DNA from: Pipra filicauda | Taxonomy: Eukaryota; Chordata; Aves; Passeriformes; Pipridae | Length of the DNA stretch: 64,000 nucleotides | Direction: 5' to 3' | Assembly: GCF_003945595.2 (NCBI RefSeq) | Contig: NW_024104084.1 | Coordinates: forward strand, 868,001-932,000 | Shown here: piece by piece, positions 62,477-64,000 of the stretch | Layout: each line of letters opens with the position of its first letter | Position numbering within the stretch: position 1 is the first letter of the stretch | The notes under the pieces: model-generated | Told to the model about the DNA's origin: nothing | Database searches by the model: none | What the model saw: only the letters and a program-made list of their open reading frames with translations | Position numbers and translations under genes: made by a program

Positions 62477-64000
62477 CACCCTCATAGTTTGTCTCCTGTG
62501 GTGGCAAGTGTTTACAACAAAGACTCTCTGAGTTGGAAGGGAGGGTGTAGGACTGCCAAGCTTAATTTCTCAGATAGACACCACCTGTTTTATGTTTTAC
62601 CCCACTCTCCAGATTCTTATAGAGGTGGCTGATGTTTTTGGTGTGAGGAAAATATACTCAGGCCACTCTTTTCCTAAACATCCCTTCTCTTTATAATCTG
62701 ACAAGTTCTTGATTCTCTTTATTTTTTCTGACATTGCTTTTTTCTTATTTCCTTCCTGTCTTTGAGAAAAAGAAAAACATATACACACAAAAACACAACA
62801 GGGCAGGAAATTAAACCTTTGCACAAAGATGCTTTGGTAAGATGCTGGCTTTTCACTCATTTATTTTAACTGATTTTTTTTATAGAGGAGAAGAGAGCAA
62901 GGGATGTCACAGAGAGGGCAACTGAGTAGAGGAAAGAAAGTCTTTTAATTTATTTGGAGATCTCAGTCACTGGCTTCTGGTTTTTTCTCTACACACATGA
63001 GAAAACCAAAAAAGCTTTAAACCCACCAGCAACACTCACATGAATGAAACGCCAGGTGGAACTGCTCCCATTTTCCTGATACGATAAGGATAATGGCTTC
63101 CTCCTGGTGAGATTCTCCCCACATCATCCTGGTTAAACAAGTCTTAGCTGTGTTGCAACACGACTAAGCATTCCAAGGTTCCTTTTAATTCAGTATATTA
63201 ATCAATTGCTTTATACCAAAAAGTTGTTTCAAAATAAGGCCATGACAGTCCCTTCAAATCTGTCTTGCTCTTTTAGGGGGATATAAACCATTACAGCCAG
63301 GAAGCACTGGATGTCTCTGGTTACCTGTTTGTTCTCGGTGCTCCACAGACAGCATAGTTTGCCTCCGTGCAGTGAATCCTCAGAGGGGATCTGCCCCTTG
63401 AAGATATTGAGATCCAAAGAGCAGGAGGGCAGTACCACAAGTTTAGGAATTTATACTTAAAAAAAAAAAAAAAAGAATTATATCAAATATAGTTGCTATT
63501 TCAGAGGAAAATGTGCCCCAGACAGGAAGATTCCAGTGCTCGTCCATAGCAGTGTCTTAGTCTTCCTGGAAACAGGCTTAGATTTTGAGGCTGGCTTTTC
63601 ATGTTCAAGTGCAATAAGAAACAGCTACTAATGAAGGATACACCTTCAGTTCTCACGCTGTGCAAACACTGCCATACACCTGCTGGTGTACCTGGTTTAA
63701 ACAGTTTCTTATTCACAAAGATTCCATAACCATGAAAACACCGTGATCTTTGTGGTTCATTGGTTCTGTGTTCCTACTGGCGTGGAGGACCATGCATTGC
63801 CTGCTCTTACTGCAGCCTTAGGGTGCAGAATGCTGTTATCGGTACAGCAAACTTAGTGAGGAACAGGAGGAGGTGGCATAAAGGGGTGGTTTAGAAGCCA
63901 GAGTAGTGGAACTGTGACTCCCATCCCCAGAGACCTGTTTAAAGTCGGGATACTTGTAAATCTGACTGAAACAAGGGAACGTGAGTCTATTCCAGGGCAA

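Larger units (their letters stand above)
41314..64000 (+). other. CELF4: CELF4 intron 1 (5' part, runs off the window)
   Basis: No sequence matching CELF4 exon 2, which should begin by encoding CAFLTYC, was found downstream of the donor. The remaining 22.7 kb is therefore read as intron 1, which is very long in mammals. The first 400 bases are still GC-rich (41440-41700). After that the intron is AT-rich with short simple repeats, ancient SINE-like fragments, a palindromic element at 55264-55438 and two CpG-retaining segments (47340-47575, 62182-62476). Stretches not listed separately show no gene, RNA gene or recognisable repeat to me; open frames there are short and unsupported. Confidence 0.85.

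Noticed and set aside
1..64000. tRNA, rRNA, CRISPR, operon or novel defence system
   Set aside because: No cloverleaf box pattern, spaced direct repeats, ribosome binding sites or gene clusters were seen; the window is vertebrate genomic DNA.

Overview
The window looks like avian genomic DNA. The interspersed repeats are mostly CR1 non-LTR retrotransposons with the bird-type ATTCTRTG tail. There is one solo retroviral LTR starting TGTAGTGGGTT, and no L1 or Alu. No bacterial-style gene layout, CRISPR array or tRNA was seen. Base composition is AT-rich except around one promoter. The only protein-coding sequence I can support is the first coding exon of CELF4 on the + strand (41034-41313). It encodes residues 1-93 plus the first base of codon 94, ends in a consensus GTGAGT donor, and covers the N-terminal linker and the first half of RRM1.

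Layout. Positions 1-38.4 kb are a gene-poor 5' flank. It holds a long polypurine microsatellite (about 2.98-3.44 kb), a short CR1 tail (10.2 kb), a nested CR1/LTR cluster (11.4-15.8 kb), an old CR1 remnant (20.1 kb), several very degraded MIR/CORE-SINE-like fragments, and two CTCF-like motifs (22.6 and 37.9 kb). Two CpG islands (38.48-38.89 and 39.22-39.62 kb) lie 1.4-2.5 kb upstream of the start codon. An AT-richer proximal segment (39.7-40.8 kb) carries a CTATTTATAG motif, followed by a leader of (GA)n and (GT)n repeats that runs up to the ATG. From 41314 to the window end is CELF4 intron 1, which continues beyond the window. It contains ancient SINE-like fragments, a 175-bp near-perfect palindrome, GU-rich tracts and two unexplained CpG-retaining segments.

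Interpretation. In mammals CELF4 is a neuronal RNA-binding protein that binds U/G-rich RNA and controls splicing, stability and translation. Its gene has a very long first intron next to a gene desert, and this window fits that picture. The most interesting hypothesis is self-regulation: the leader itself carries a (UG)n tract, the kind of sequence CELF proteins bind. No operon, defence system or clearly new coding system was found. The notable items are regulatory and repeat-derived.
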